Assembly (NCBI RefSeq): GCF_009758175.1 | Contig: NZ_WRPM01000030.1 | Span: 1-41,491 of the forward strand | Source: Nesterenkonia alkaliphila | Lineage (GTDB): Bacteria; Actinomycetota; Actinomycetes; Actinomycetales; Micrococcaceae | DNA: 41,491 nucleotides | Direction of reading: 5' to 3' | Shown: positions 32,422-40,550 of the stretch, one piece after another | Layout of the letters: every line of letters begins with the position of its first letter | Position numbering within the stretch: position 1 is the stretch's first letter | Position numbers and translations under genes: made by a program | The notes under the pieces: model-generated | Told to the model about the DNA's origin: nothing | Database searches by the model: none | Seen by the model: the letters and a program-made list of their open reading frames with translations, nothing else

Positions 32422-33828
32422 ATGACCCGCGTATCTCTTGCTGCTGCTGAACCTGCCATCGCCCTGGGCGCCCTGGACGGCCGCTACCGCTCGGCGGTGG
32501 CTCCGCTGGTGGACCATCTTTCGGAGGCTGCGCTGAACCGCAACCGCATCCATGTGGAGGTGGAGTGGTTCATCCACCTGTGCGAGTCCCAGGTGCTGCC
32601 CGGGCTGCCGCAGCTGGATGCTGAGCAGGTACAGGGCCTGCGCGGAATCGTGGCGGGCTTCGGGCCGGAGCAGATCGCTGAGCTGGGCGCCATCGAGGCC
32701 GAGACCGTGCATGATGTCAAGGCCGTGGAGTACTTCATCGCCCGGCGTCTGGAGCCGTTGGGGCTGGGTGAGCTGAAGCCGCTGGTGCACTTTGCCTGCA
32801 CCTCCGAGGACATCAACAATCTGGCCTATGCGGTGGGGATCCGCGACGCCGTGGAGCAGGTTTGGCTGCCCGCGGCGCGCCAAATGCTGGCCGGGCTGGG
32901 TGAGTTGGCGGAGTCCGCCGCCGAGGTGGCGATGCTCTCACGCACCCACGGTCAGCCTGCCACCCCGACCACCCTGGGCAAGGAGATCACGGTGTTCGTG
33001 CACCGGCTGAACCGGCAGCTGCGCCGGGTGGAGTCCCAGGAGTTCCTGGGCAAGATCAACGGGGCCACCGGCACCTATGCCGCGCATCTGGCTGCTGCCC
33101 CGGAGGTCGACTGGCCGGGCATTGCACGCAAATTTGTGGAGAAGCTGGGGCTGACCTTCAACCCGCTGACCACCCAAATCGAATCCCATGACTTCCAGGC
33201 CGAGCTCTATGCCGATGTGGCCCGGTTCAACCGGATCCTGCACGGGCTGTGCGTGGATGTCTGGAGCTACATCAGCATCGGGTTCTTCAAGCAGATCCCG
33301 GTGGCGGGTGCTACCGGCTCGTCCACCATGCCGCATAAGGTCAACCCGATCCGGTTCGAGAACGCCGAGGCGAACCTGGAGATCTCTAACGCCCTGCTGG
33401 ATGCCCTGGGCGCCACCCTGGTGGAGTCCCGCTGGCAGCGCGATCTCACCGATTCTTCCGGACAGCGGAACATCGGCACCGCCCTGGGGCACTCAGTACT
33501 GGCGCTTTCCAATGTGACCAAGGGGCTCAAGCAGCTGGATGTCGCCCAGGAGGTGATCGCCGCCGATCTGGATGCCAACTGGGAGGTGCTCGGCGAGGCA
33601 ATCCAGACCGTGATGCGCGCCGAGGCCATCGCCGGGGTGGAGGGCATGGACAACCCCTACGAGCGGCTCAAGGAGCTGACCCGCGGCCGGCGCGTGGATG
33701 CCCAGAAGCTCAAGGAGTTCGTCTCCGGCCTGGGGCTATCCGCCGAGGCAGCGGAACGGCTGAAGAACCTGACCCCGGCCGGCTACACCGGCCTGGCCGC
33801 CACCCTGGCCACGCAGCACCTGCCGTAA
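32422..33828 (+). CDS. purB: Adenylosuccinate lyase
   Basis: 468 residues. Acts twice in purine synthesis, releasing fumarate from SAICAR and adenylosuccinate. Seen: ALGALDGRYRSAVAPLVDHL (about 14-33), FACTSEDINNLAY (about 126), SRTHGQPATPTTLGKE (catalytic His region, about 173) and the superfamily signature GSSTMPHKVNPIRFEN (about 299-314). Length and ending are normal. No strong ribosome binding site; AAAGA lies about 11 bases before the ATG. The upstream gap has repeated CTGCA motifs (32387-32406) of unknown meaning. Confidence 0.97.
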   Translation: MTRVSLAAAEPAIALGALDGRYRSAVAPLVDHLSEAALNRNRIHVEVEWFIHLCESQVLPGLPQLDAEQVQGLRGIVAGFGPEQIAELGAIEAETVHDVKAVEYFIARRLEPLGLGELKPLVHFACTSEDINNLAYAVGIRDAVEQVWLPAARQMLAGLGELAESAAEVAMLSRTHGQPATPTTLGKEITVFVHRLNRQLRRVESQEFLGKINGATGTYAAHLAAAPEVDWPGIARKFVEKLGLTFNPLTTQIESHDFQAELYADVARFNRILHGLCVDVWSYISIGFFKQIPVAGATGSSTMPHKVNPIRFENAEANLEISNALLDALGATLVESRWQRDLTDSSGQRNIGTALGHSVLALSNVTKGLKQLDVAQEVIAADLDANWEVLGEAIQTVMRAEAIAGVEGMDNPYERLKELTRGRRVDAQKLKEFVSGLGLSAEAAERLKNLTPAGYTGLAATLATQHLP

Positions 33829-33892
33829 TCCACCCCGCCCGCTGACTCCCAGCACTGCAGCTGACCGTCGACTTCCCACTCCCGCTCGCAGG

Positions 33893-33948
33893 CTCCCAGC
33901 ACTTGTTGCACTCTCAGGCGCCGCCGACTCTGCAACATTCCCTGGGAG
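33893..33948 (+). terminator. Interrupted hairpin downstream of purB
   Basis: CTCCCAG (33893-33899) pairs with CTGGGAG (33942-33948), and inside it GTTGCA (33905-33910) with TGCAAC (33931-33936). Symmetric 5-base bulges separate the two stems. No T-run follows. CTCCCAGCACT also occurs at 33846-33856. It may end purB transcripts or be an intergenic repeat; it marks the edge of the accessory island. Confidence 0.5.
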
Positions 33949-34010
33949 TACAGCGCCGAAGACGCCGTCCAACCACAACGACGCGGCCGCGGTACCTCCG
34001 TGCCCTTGGA

Positions 34011-34016
34011 TAAAGT
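34011..34016 (+). promoter_or_regulatory. -10 element before mrr (TAAAGT)
   Basis: TAAAGT lies 8 bases before the ATG at 34025 and no Shine-Dalgarno sequence is visible. Confidence 0.4.
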
Positions 34017-34024
34017 GGTTCACC

Positions 34025-34984
34025 ATGAGGGGCACGACAGAACACCCAGAAGCGGCGAAAGCAGAAGTTCCTAAGTGGAATGAGTTCATGACACCGGTGC
34101 TCCGTGTCCTTCAGAATGGAGAGATCTACTCCCGGCGCCAGCTATACGCAACCGTGATCGAGAACCTCGAGTTACCAGAAGAGCAGCTCGCGCTCGTCCA
34201 CAGCTCCGGTAATCCGGTCGTCGAGAACCGCATAGGCTGGGCTGTCTCGGCCCTCACTGTTGCTGAAGCGATCATCCGTCCTGCTCGTGGGCAGTACCGC
34301 ATTACTGAAACCGGTCAAGAGGCACTCAAGCGATATCCCCAAGGAATGCAACGCAGGGACCTCTTCTCGTTCCCGGCCTGGGCGGCGCATGAGGAGGCAA
34401 AGGCCTCGCGCAAGGCCGAACCTAGCCAGCCTACCCATGCTGCATCGCAAGTTGAGAACGATAGTGAAGAAACCCCGGAGGACCGCATCTCCTCCGGTAT
34501 CCAAGAACTCCATGACGCCGTAGCAGACGAGTTACTCAGCCGCCTCCAACAGGGCACCCCTCAGTTCTTTGAAAGTGCCGTGGTGAGGCTGCTCATCTCC
34601 ATGGGCTACGGAGGGGCGGAACAAAAGGGCATGCGCGTCGGAGGGACTGCCGACGGCGGAATAGATGGCTTCGTGGACCAGGATCCTCTGGGTCTTGAGC
34701 GCGTGTACGTCCAGGCCAAGCGCTATCAAACGGGGAACGGAGTGGGCCGCGAAACCCTACAGGCATTCATCGGAGCCCTCCATGGCCGTGGGGCCAGCAA
34801 AGGCGTATTCATCACCACCAGCCATTTCAGCCGTCACGCCCAGGAATATGCAGAGAACATCCCTACTCGAATCATCCTCATCGATGGCCAACGCCTGACC
34901 AGCCTCCTCATCAAATACCGGGTCGGGGTCCAGGTTCAGAGTACTTACGACGTGGTTGCCATTGACGAGGACTTCTTTGAGTAG
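34025..34984 (+). CDS. mrr: Mrr family methyl-directed restriction endonuclease
   Basis: 319 residues. Type IV enzyme that cuts DNA carrying foreign methylation. The N-terminal winged-helix Mrr_N domain (about 15-105) shows WNEFMTPVLRVLQNGEIYSR and ENRIGWAVSALTVAEAI. A polar linker (about 115-165) leads to the catalytic PD-(D/E)XK domain (about 175-300): FFESAVVRLLISMGYGG, the catalytic Asp in GTADGGIDGF (D214) and VQAKRYQ with Q230 and K232. So the active site is intact. Base composition is less GC-rich than purB to its left. It lies upstream of hsdM/hsdS with a DUF433 gene between them on the other strand. Confidence 0.92.
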   Translation: MRGTTEHPEAAKAEVPKWNEFMTPVLRVLQNGEIYSRRQLYATVIENLELPEEQLALVHSSGNPVVENRIGWAVSALTVAEAIIRPARGQYRITETGQEALKRYPQGMQRRDLFSFPAWAAHEEAKASRKAEPSQPTHAASQVENDSEETPEDRISSGIQELHDAVADELLSRLQQGTPQFFESAVVRLLISMGYGGAEQKGMRVGGTADGGIDGFVDQDPLGLERVYVQAKRYQTGNGVGRETLQAFIGALHGRGASKGVFITTSHFSRHAQEYAENIPTRIILIDGQRLTSLLIKYRVGVQVQSTYDVVAIDEDFFE

Positions 34985-35015
34985 AGGTTTGAACGGCATA
35001 CTGGAAGGGACTTCG

Positions 35016-35264
35016 TCAAATCACCATCCGGTGCCTTCGAGCTGAGGAATCGAGGGCTGCGAACTCTAAAGCCGCGAGAACATCCTCCTGCTCCAGCTCC
35101 TCATAGTCATCAAGGATCTCCTGCTGAGTCATATGAGTCATACCAGAAGCCAGCAGCTCCAGCACATCCTGCACTCGCAGCCGCATGCCACGAATCGTCG
35201 GAGCGCCGTGACAAATACCCGGATTCACCGAAATCCGGTCCAGGCTGCTCTTGCTGGGGCTCAT
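35016..35264 (-). CDS. DUF433 domain protein, antitoxin-like, without its toxin partner
   Basis: 82 residues. DRISVNPGICHGAPTIRGMR followed by LRVQDVLELLASGMT and QEILDDYEELEQEDVLAAL is the classic DUF433 pattern (winged-helix, VapB45-like). Such genes usually pair with a DUF5615 PIN-like toxin directly downstream. Here only 31 bases remain before the mrr end on the other strand, and no such gene is seen. It is divergent from hsdM with a 63-base gap. It may be an orphan antitoxin or a regulator of the RM genes. Confidence 0.8.
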   Translation of the reverse strand: MSPSKSSLDRISVNPGICHGAPTIRGMRLRVQDVLELLASGMTHMTQQEILDDYEELEQEDVLAALEFAALDSSARRHRMVI

Positions 35265-35313
35265 ACATCAACTCTACGCCTCTGATCTACGACCCGATCT
35301 CCGAACCCCTGGG

Positions 35314-35319
35314 TAGGCT
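35314..35319 (+). promoter_or_regulatory. -10 element before hsdM (TAGGCT)
   Basis: TAGGCT lies 8 bases before the ATG at 35328, inside the 63-base divergent gap shared with the DUF433 gene. Confidence 0.4.
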
Positions 35320-35327
35320 TAGATGCC

Positions 35328-36860
35328 ATGGTGACTGGAGAGCTCAAATCGAAGATCGACCGGCTGTGGGACGCGTTCTGGACCGGCGGGATGTCCAATC
35401 CGCTGACGATCATCGAGCAGATCACGTACCTGCTGTTCATTCGTCGACTGGACGACCTCCAGACCACCCAAGAGAAGCAGGCCAAGCTGGGTAAGCCGAT
35501 GGAGAACCCGCTCTTCAGTCCGGAGCAGGATCACCTGCGCTGGAAGCACCTGCGGCATCTGGGCGCTGCCGAGATGCACCGCACCCTGGACCAGGAGGTC
35601 TTCCCCTTCCTGCGGAACCTGGGCAATGAGCGCTCCACCTACTCGGACCATATGGCCAATGCGCGGTTCGAGATCAACGCAGAGAAGGCCGGCATCCTCA
35701 CCCGAGTGGTGGACCTGGTGGATTCGATCCCCATGGACAATCGGGACACCAACGGGGACATCTACGAGTACATGCTCTCCAAGCTGAGCACCTCAGGTCA
35801 GAACGGCCAGTTCCGCACCCCGCGGCACATCATCCAGACCATGGTGGCCATGACCGATCCGAAACCCGGGGACCGCATCATCGACCCGGCCTGCGGCACC
35901 GCCGGGTTCCTGGTGGCTGCCAGCGAGCATATCCGTGAACACTATGAGCAGGAACTGTTCAAGCAGGAGGTGCGCGAGCAGTTCCACCAGGACATGTTCC
36001 ACGGCTATGACTTCGACTCCACCATGCTGCGCATCGGCTCGATGAACATGATGATGCACGGCGTGGAGGCCCCGGATATCCGCTACCGAGACTCGCTCTC
36101 GGAGGGCGCACACGGGGAGGCTGATGAGTTCTCCCTGGTGCTGGCCAACCCGCCCTTCGCCGGCAGCCTGGACTATGAGTCAGTGTCCAAGGATCTGCTC
36201 AATGTGGTGAAGACCAAAAAGACCGAGCTGCTGTTCCTTGCGCTGTTCCTCCGCCTTCTGGAGCCGGGCGGCCGGGCTGCGGTGATCGTGCCCGACGGCG
36301 TGCTCTTCGGCTCGTCCAAGGCGCATAAGGATCTGCGCAAGACCCTGGTGGAGAACCAGAAGCTGGATGCGGTGGTGAAACTGCCCTCCGGGGTGTTCAA
36401 GCCCTATGCCGGGGTCTCCACGGCGGTCCTGTTCTTCACTAAGACCAACGCCCAGACCGGTGGTGCGGGCGCGACTGATGAGGTCTGGTTCTACGATGTG
36501 CAGGCTGACGGCTTCAGCCTGGACGATAAGCGCACTCCCCTGCTGGATGCCGAGAAACTGGGTCCGGTTCCTGAGGAGCTGAGCGAGGAGGAGCACGCCA
36601 CGAACAATCTGCCGGACCTGGTTCGCCGGTGGAAGAACCGCGACGACACCGAACGCTCTCGTCCCCGCACCGAGCAGAGTTTCACTGCGCCCCGGGAAGA
36701 GATCGCGGAGAACGACTACGACCTGAGCATCAACCGCTACAAGGAGATCGTTTTCGCGGAGGAGGACCACCAGGACCCCCTGGAGATCATCGAAGAGTTA
36801 GAAAAACTCGACGACGAGATCCGCCAGGGCCTCACCGGTCTCAAGGAGATGCTGAAGTGA
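35328..36860 (+). CDS. hsdM: Type I restriction-modification system, DNA methyltransferase subunit
   Basis: 510 residues. N6-adenine methyltransferase of a type I system. The N-terminal HsdM_N domain (about 3-130) starts LKSKIDRLWDAFWTGGM and has EQITYLLFIRRLDD. SAM motif I is DPACGTAGFLVAA (about 186) and the catalytic motif IV is NPPF (residue 274). The C-terminal coiled segment ends EELEKLDDEIRQGLTGLKEM and should dock HsdS. All key residues are present. The gene is clearly more GC-rich than hsdS and the genes after it. The stop overlaps the GTG start of hsdS by 4 bases. Confidence 0.96.
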   Translation: MVTGELKSKIDRLWDAFWTGGMSNPLTIIEQITYLLFIRRLDDLQTTQEKQAKLGKPMENPLFSPEQDHLRWKHLRHLGAAEMHRTLDQEVFPFLRNLGNERSTYSDHMANARFEINAEKAGILTRVVDLVDSIPMDNRDTNGDIYEYMLSKLSTSGQNGQFRTPRHIIQTMVAMTDPKPGDRIIDPACGTAGFLVAASEHIREHYEQELFKQEVREQFHQDMFHGYDFDSTMLRIGSMNMMMHGVEAPDIRYRDSLSEGAHGEADEFSLVLANPPFAGSLDYESVSKDLLNVVKTKKTELLFLALFLRLLEPGGRAAVIVPDGVLFGSSKAHKDLRKTLVENQKLDAVVKLPSGVFKPYAGVSTAVLFFTKTNAQTGGAGATDEVWFYDVQADGFSLDDKRTPLLDAEKLGPVPEELSEEEHATNNLPDLVRRWKNRDDTERSRPRTEQSFTAPREEIAENDYDLSINRYKEIVFAEEDHQDPLEIIEELEKLDDEIRQGLTGLKEMLK

Positions 36861-38011
36861 GCGAGCTGCCGAAGGGGTGGACCGAAGTTCCTCTAGGAAA
36901 GGTAGTCCAGTTTCAGAATGGCGGAACACCCAAGAAGGACGAACCCAGTTACTGGCATGGCACTATCCCCTGGATCACCAGTGCCGACATCACAGAGAGC
37001 AACATCGCGGTGCGCTCCCATGTCTCCCACGAAGGCGTCCGACGGTCGGCCACAAACGTTGTGCCCGCCGGAACTACACTGCTTGTCACCCGAACTGGCA
37101 TTGGGAAGGTAGCGGCCGCCCCATTCGATCTTGCCTTCAGCCAGGACATCACAGCGATTCACTCCAGCACCGAAGTGGTCCCGGAGTATCTTCGTGCCTT
37201 CCTTCGAAGCCAGTCAGAATACTTCGCAAACAATGCTCGCGGAGCCACTATCAAGGGAATTACGCGTCGAATTGTTGAGACTTTGAGGATCCCCCTCCCA
37301 CCCCTAGAAGAACAACGCCGCATCGCCACCATCCTCGACCGCGTAACAGCCATTCAAGACGCGGCAGACCGCTATAGCCACATCCTGCGCGATAATCGCC
37401 GAGCAGCGTTCCTCAAAGTACTCGCTGACTCACCGGTTTCCCATCTCCCAGTCGAAGCCGTCAGCGCGGCCATAATTGACTGCCCTCACTCCACGCCTCG
37501 CTGGCAGGAAAGTGGTGTCACGTGCCTACGCACCACCAACCTGGGATACGGCGAGTGGAACTGGGACGATCATAGGTTCGTGGACGAAGCACAACATGCA
37601 GAGCGCACTAAACGTGCTGACCTGCTCCCAGGAGACATTGTCCTCAGCAGAGAAGGCACAGTCGGTGTGATGGCTATGGTTACACCAGGCATGAAGGCTT
37701 CCCTGGGGCAGCGCCTTGTTCAGGTGCGCCCTTCGGACGAGATCAATGGTGAGTACCTCATGGAGGCCCTCATGTATGAATTACATCCGACACGAGTCGA
37801 ACACCGCATGATCGGCGCTACTGCCAAACGAATCAACGTCAAAGCCCTCAAAAACCTGCAGTTGCCAGTCCCTCCACGGGAAGCCCAGGACCACTTCGCC
37901 GCCCTCGCCACACAGACCCGGCATATTCAGACTCACGTCGATGCCCGTTTAACAACTCTCCGACGCCTCACCCAGTCCCTCCAGTCCCGCGCCTTCCGAG
38001 GGGATCTATGA
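36857..38011 (+). CDS. hsdS: Type I restriction-modification system, specificity subunit
   Basis: 384 residues from the GTG at 36857, which overlaps the hsdM stop (GTGA). The long open frame to the left is a shadow of hsdM. Two target-recognition domains are seen. The first begins LPKGWTEVPLGKVVQFQNGG and ends in the conserved helix LPPLEEQRRIATILDRVTAI (about 151-170). The second begins near 195 and ends PVPPREAQDHFAALATQTRH with a closing coiled helix. Each half should read one part of a bipartite site. GC content drops clearly at this gene. It overlaps the next gene by 4 bases. Confidence 0.94.
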   Translation: MSELPKGWTEVPLGKVVQFQNGGTPKKDEPSYWHGTIPWITSADITESNIAVRSHVSHEGVRRSATNVVPAGTTLLVTRTGIGKVAAAPFDLAFSQDITAIHSSTEVVPEYLRAFLRSQSEYFANNARGATIKGITRRIVETLRIPLPPLEEQRRIATILDRVTAIQDAADRYSHILRDNRRAAFLKVLADSPVSHLPVEAVSAAIIDCPHSTPRWQESGVTCLRTTNLGYGEWNWDDHRFVDEAQHAERTKRADLLPGDIVLSREGTVGVMAMVTPGMKASLGQRLVQVRPSDEINGEYLMEALMYELHPTRVEHRMIGATAKRINVKALKNLQLPVPPREAQDHFAALATQTRHIQTHVDARLTTLRRLTQSLQSRAFRGDL

Positions 38012-38610
38012 TGACTCGATTAACTCCCACTGGCCTCCTGACAGCGCTGAGCTTCGTCACACTCCTGGCCGGAGCAATTATTCTAGCGCGGGGGGTCTGC
38101 TTAACATGGGATGGTGAGTCCTCTGATTTGCTAGGATCCGGTGCCACCGTGGTTGCTGCCGCTACCGCAGGAGTCATCTCGGCACAGTCAATCAAGACTT
38201 GGAAGCAGCAACGGCAACTGGACCGCGACAAAGCTAATTTCCAAATGAAACAGCAAGTTTATGGAGCTATCGCTCAGGACTTAGTCAATACGTTCCCTTC
38301 TGGGTCGGCGAGTGGGGAACTCCGGAGAATTCGTGCTAACGCTGCTGTATGGGCGTCAACCGAGACTATCCAAGAACTTTCACAATGGCAGGCAGCCAAG
38401 CAAAGAGCCATCGCGGGCGGGCGGCGCTTAAACGGAAACACCTACGAGCTAAGTTCGACATCTCAAGATGAGATGAAAACCCACCTTGGCCGAGTCATCA
38501 TTGCCATGCGCTCGGACCTTTTCGACGAAGACTCTCTTTCTCGTGACGAAATCATCAAATCGATCTTCGACGACAGCCACAAGAACCACTCGGAGCATGA
38601 AGATCAGTGA
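38008..38610 (+). CDS. Hypothetical membrane-anchored protein in the hsd operon
   Basis: 200 residues. Two hydrophobic segments near the N-terminus (about 9-30, LLTALSFVTLLAGAIILARG, and 42-60, LLGSGATVVAAATAGVISAQ) are followed by a basic stop (KTWKQQRQ) and a 135-residue polar, mostly helical cytoplasmic domain ending in an acidic/His tail. I do not recognise a family. It overlaps hsdS and the HipA-like gene by 4 bases on each side, so it is part of the same translation unit. It could tether a complex to the membrane; that is inference. Confidence 0.8.
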   Translation: MMTRLTPTGLLTALSFVTLLAGAIILARGVCLTWDGESSDLLGSGATVVAAATAGVISAQSIKTWKQQRQLDRDKANFQMKQQVYGAIAQDLVNTFPSGSASGELRRIRANAAVWASTETIQELSQWQAAKQRAIAGGRRLNGNTYELSSTSQDEMKTHLGRVIIAMRSDLFDEDSLSRDEIIKSIFDDSHKNHSEHEDQ

Positions 38611-39413
38611 CGGGCAATGCACTTGGCTTGGATTGGTGGAGGGGAAGAATCTCCCGCCCTAAGTCCACCGATCTCGCCGCCCTCCCCATTGTCGCTGCCA
38701 AACTCCGGCAAGCTGCTACAGGTTGTGCACCTTTCCAGGCACCTCTACAAGACGGACGCGTTGTGTGGGTAAAAACCATGGGCAATCCGCAGGGCAACCA
38801 GGCCCTGACGACTGAATTCGTCGTCGCCTCCGTAGGACGACGCCTCGGACTCTCGGTCGCAGAGCCCATCATCGTTCATCTCCCTGCAGTCTTAGCCGGC
38901 ATGGTGCGTGACCATCCAGAAGCGCCAATACTGCAGCCCGGACCAGCTTTCGCCTCCGCTCATATTGCAGATGCAGAGGAGAAGTATGAGTTCACAGCCG
39001 CGCTCAAGGACGATAACCCCAGGCGCCACGTGGGAATATGGGCGCTCTGGGAGCTCTTCCTCGGTGATGACGCCCAGTGGATCTATTCCATGTCAAATGA
39101 CGAAGCTACCTACAGCTTCGATCACAGCCTATGGCTGGCGCGACATGAAGCAGATTGGAACAGAGAACTCCTAACCCAAGAAGTTGGCAACACCTGGGAC
39201 AGATTTACTACAGACACGTCCTACTTCGATCCCACGGAGGTCCGACGCCTTGCCCTGGCGCTGCGCGCCTTAGCCCCAGAAGAGATCCTTGAGATCCTGG
39301 TTCAGGTACCAGTCGAATGGGAGACTAGCACCAGTGATCTTGAGGCCTTAGGCTGGTTTCTCGCCACTCGACGCTTCCACGTTGCCGATCGTCTCGATGC
39401 GCTGAACCCATGA
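38607..39413 (+). CDS. HipA-like kinase domain protein
   Basis: 268 residues, GTG start overlapping the upstream stop (GTGA). It resembles the shorter HipA-like kinase family (HipA_2) rather than full HipA. Candidate parts: ATP-binding lysine in VVWVKTMGNPQG (K56), helix TTEFVVASVGRRLGLSVAEP (E70, about 68-87), catalytic-loop-like WELFLGDDAQW (D154/D155) and metal-loop-like SFDHSLWL (D172). These assignments are by pattern and not proven. No HipB antitoxin is nearby. In other genomes this family is often beside DUF3037, and the next gene here is DUF3037, overlapping by 4 bases. Confidence 0.7.
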   Translation: MTGNALGLDWWRGRISRPKSTDLAALPIVAAKLRQAATGCAPFQAPLQDGRVVWVKTMGNPQGNQALTTEFVVASVGRRLGLSVAEPIIVHLPAVLAGMVRDHPEAPILQPGPAFASAHIADAEEKYEFTAALKDDNPRRHVGIWALWELFLGDDAQWIYSMSNDEATYSFDHSLWLARHEADWNRELLTQEVGNTWDRFTTDTSYFDPTEVRRLALALRALAPEEILEILVQVPVEWETSTSDLEALGWFLATRRFHVADRLDALNP

Positions 39414-40321
39414 CAGCAACATATGACATGCCTCAGTCCACTTTGACTGGTACGGAGACCCCGTACCAGTACTGGATACTGCGTTACGTCCCGAACACTG
39501 TTCGCCAAGAGTTCGTGAACGTAGGAGTAGTTGTCGGCCGAGATGACGATTGGGCAGTCCACGCAATTTCCAACTGGGACCATGCTGGCCGACTGGGCGG
39601 TGATCCCACCCAGGCTGCAACCTGGGTGGAGCGACTGACCGAAGAAGCCGAAGCCTCGCAATGCCCGCCCCTTCCGGAGATCACTGCTGCTACGGGACTT
39701 TCCACAAGCGAGATCTCTCGCCGTCAGGCACTGCACAATAACCACGTCCAGATTGCGGCAGGCGGCCCCCTGGTCACCACGGACGCACGCTCAGGCGCAG
39801 CCATGATGTTCGACCTGTTGGTTCATGACCCTGATCCCCAACCTCGGCGGATCCGAGCAGGCACCCGGCTCAGGCGTCAGCTGGGCGATACCCTCCGCCA
39901 GTGGGCTTCTCAGTCTTTCTCCGCAAGTCGTTCTGTTGAATCTAACCCCAGCGTGAGCGCTGCCACTATGCGACGCCCTGCGAGGTTTAATTTCTTAGCA
40001 GCTAACGGGCATCTCTCTCTGCACCATGCTTGGGCCTTCGAAAGCGGGACGACAGCTACTGACCTTCTAGTGCGATTCAGGGCTTGGGAAGTTCCAGTTC
40101 GAGATCTCCGCGAAAGCGGCGGGGCGGTCACGCTGCCCGGCACCGAGGAATCACAGGCACTGGATCAGGATGTGCCCCTCACCGTGCTCTTCAGTGAACC
40201 GGACCCTGCAGAAACTGATCGGGTCGAGGTGCTGGAAGAAGCGCGGGCATTCTGCCGTCAGTACGAGATCGAGATGATCCCGGAGAACGAGCCGGAGAGA
40301 CTTCTCCGCATCCTCAGCTGA
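39410..40321 (+). CDS. DUF3037 family protein, partner of the HipA-like kinase
   Basis: 303 residues. The N-terminal stretch PYQYWILRYVPNTVRQEFVN followed by VGVVVG (about 18-43) is the hallmark of DUF3037, a family of unknown function usually coupled to HipA-like kinases. The usual DUF3037 is around 120-130 residues; here about 170 more residues follow, with LHHAWAFESGTTATDLLV and an acidic C-terminus. Start overlaps the kinase stop by 4 bases (ATGA). It is the last gene of the hsd operon: a perfect terminator hairpin follows 13 bases after its stop. Confidence 0.78.
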   Translation: MTATYDMPQSTLTGTETPYQYWILRYVPNTVRQEFVNVGVVVGRDDDWAVHAISNWDHAGRLGGDPTQAATWVERLTEEAEASQCPPLPEITAATGLSTSEISRRQALHNNHVQIAAGGPLVTTDARSGAAMMFDLLVHDPDPQPRRIRAGTRLRRQLGDTLRQWASQSFSASRSVESNPSVSAATMRRPARFNFLAANGHLSLHHAWAFESGTTATDLLVRFRAWEVPVRDLRESGGAVTLPGTEESQALDQDVPLTVLFSEPDPAETDRVEVLEEARAFCRQYEIEMIPENEPERLLRILS

Positions 40322-40334
40322 GAGAAATTAATTC

Positions 40335-40360
40335 CGAGGGCTCCGCCTGAGCGGAGCCCT
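40335..40360 (+). terminator. Perfect hairpin ending the hsd-HipA-DUF3037 operon
   Basis: GAGGGCTCCGC (40335-40345), loop CTGA, then the exact complement (40350-40360), an 11-bp GC-rich stem. Only a short TCTAA follows, so a T-poor terminator, which is common in high-GC actinobacteria. Confidence 0.75.
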
Positions 40361-40479
40361 CTAACCGGTAGCCGAAGCGTCCGGGGAGTACTGCAAGTAT
40401 AGCGAGAGCCGACTATCTGGTTCCCCAGAAGCGGTCCCTTGGACCTCTTATCACCGGCTCTGTATCAGCATGCCACACC

Positions 40480-40498
40480 GCACGGACACGGTCCGTGC
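40480..40498. repeat. Short perfect hairpin GCACGGAC-ACG-GTCCGTGC
   Basis: Eight-base arms with a 3-base loop, in the gap upstream of the HD gene. It could be an operator or a second terminator; nothing decides between these. Confidence 0.5.
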
Positions 40499-40550
40499 CA
40501 GCGATCGCTCAATGATCTCTCCACAGGCGTACCTCCCATGACGCCTGCCC

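Noticed and set aside
35328-38011. Complete type I R-M system
   Set aside because: Only M and S subunits are present. No DEAD/H-type motor-nuclease gene (hsdR, usually about 3 kb) occurs in the window, so the system cannot be called complete.
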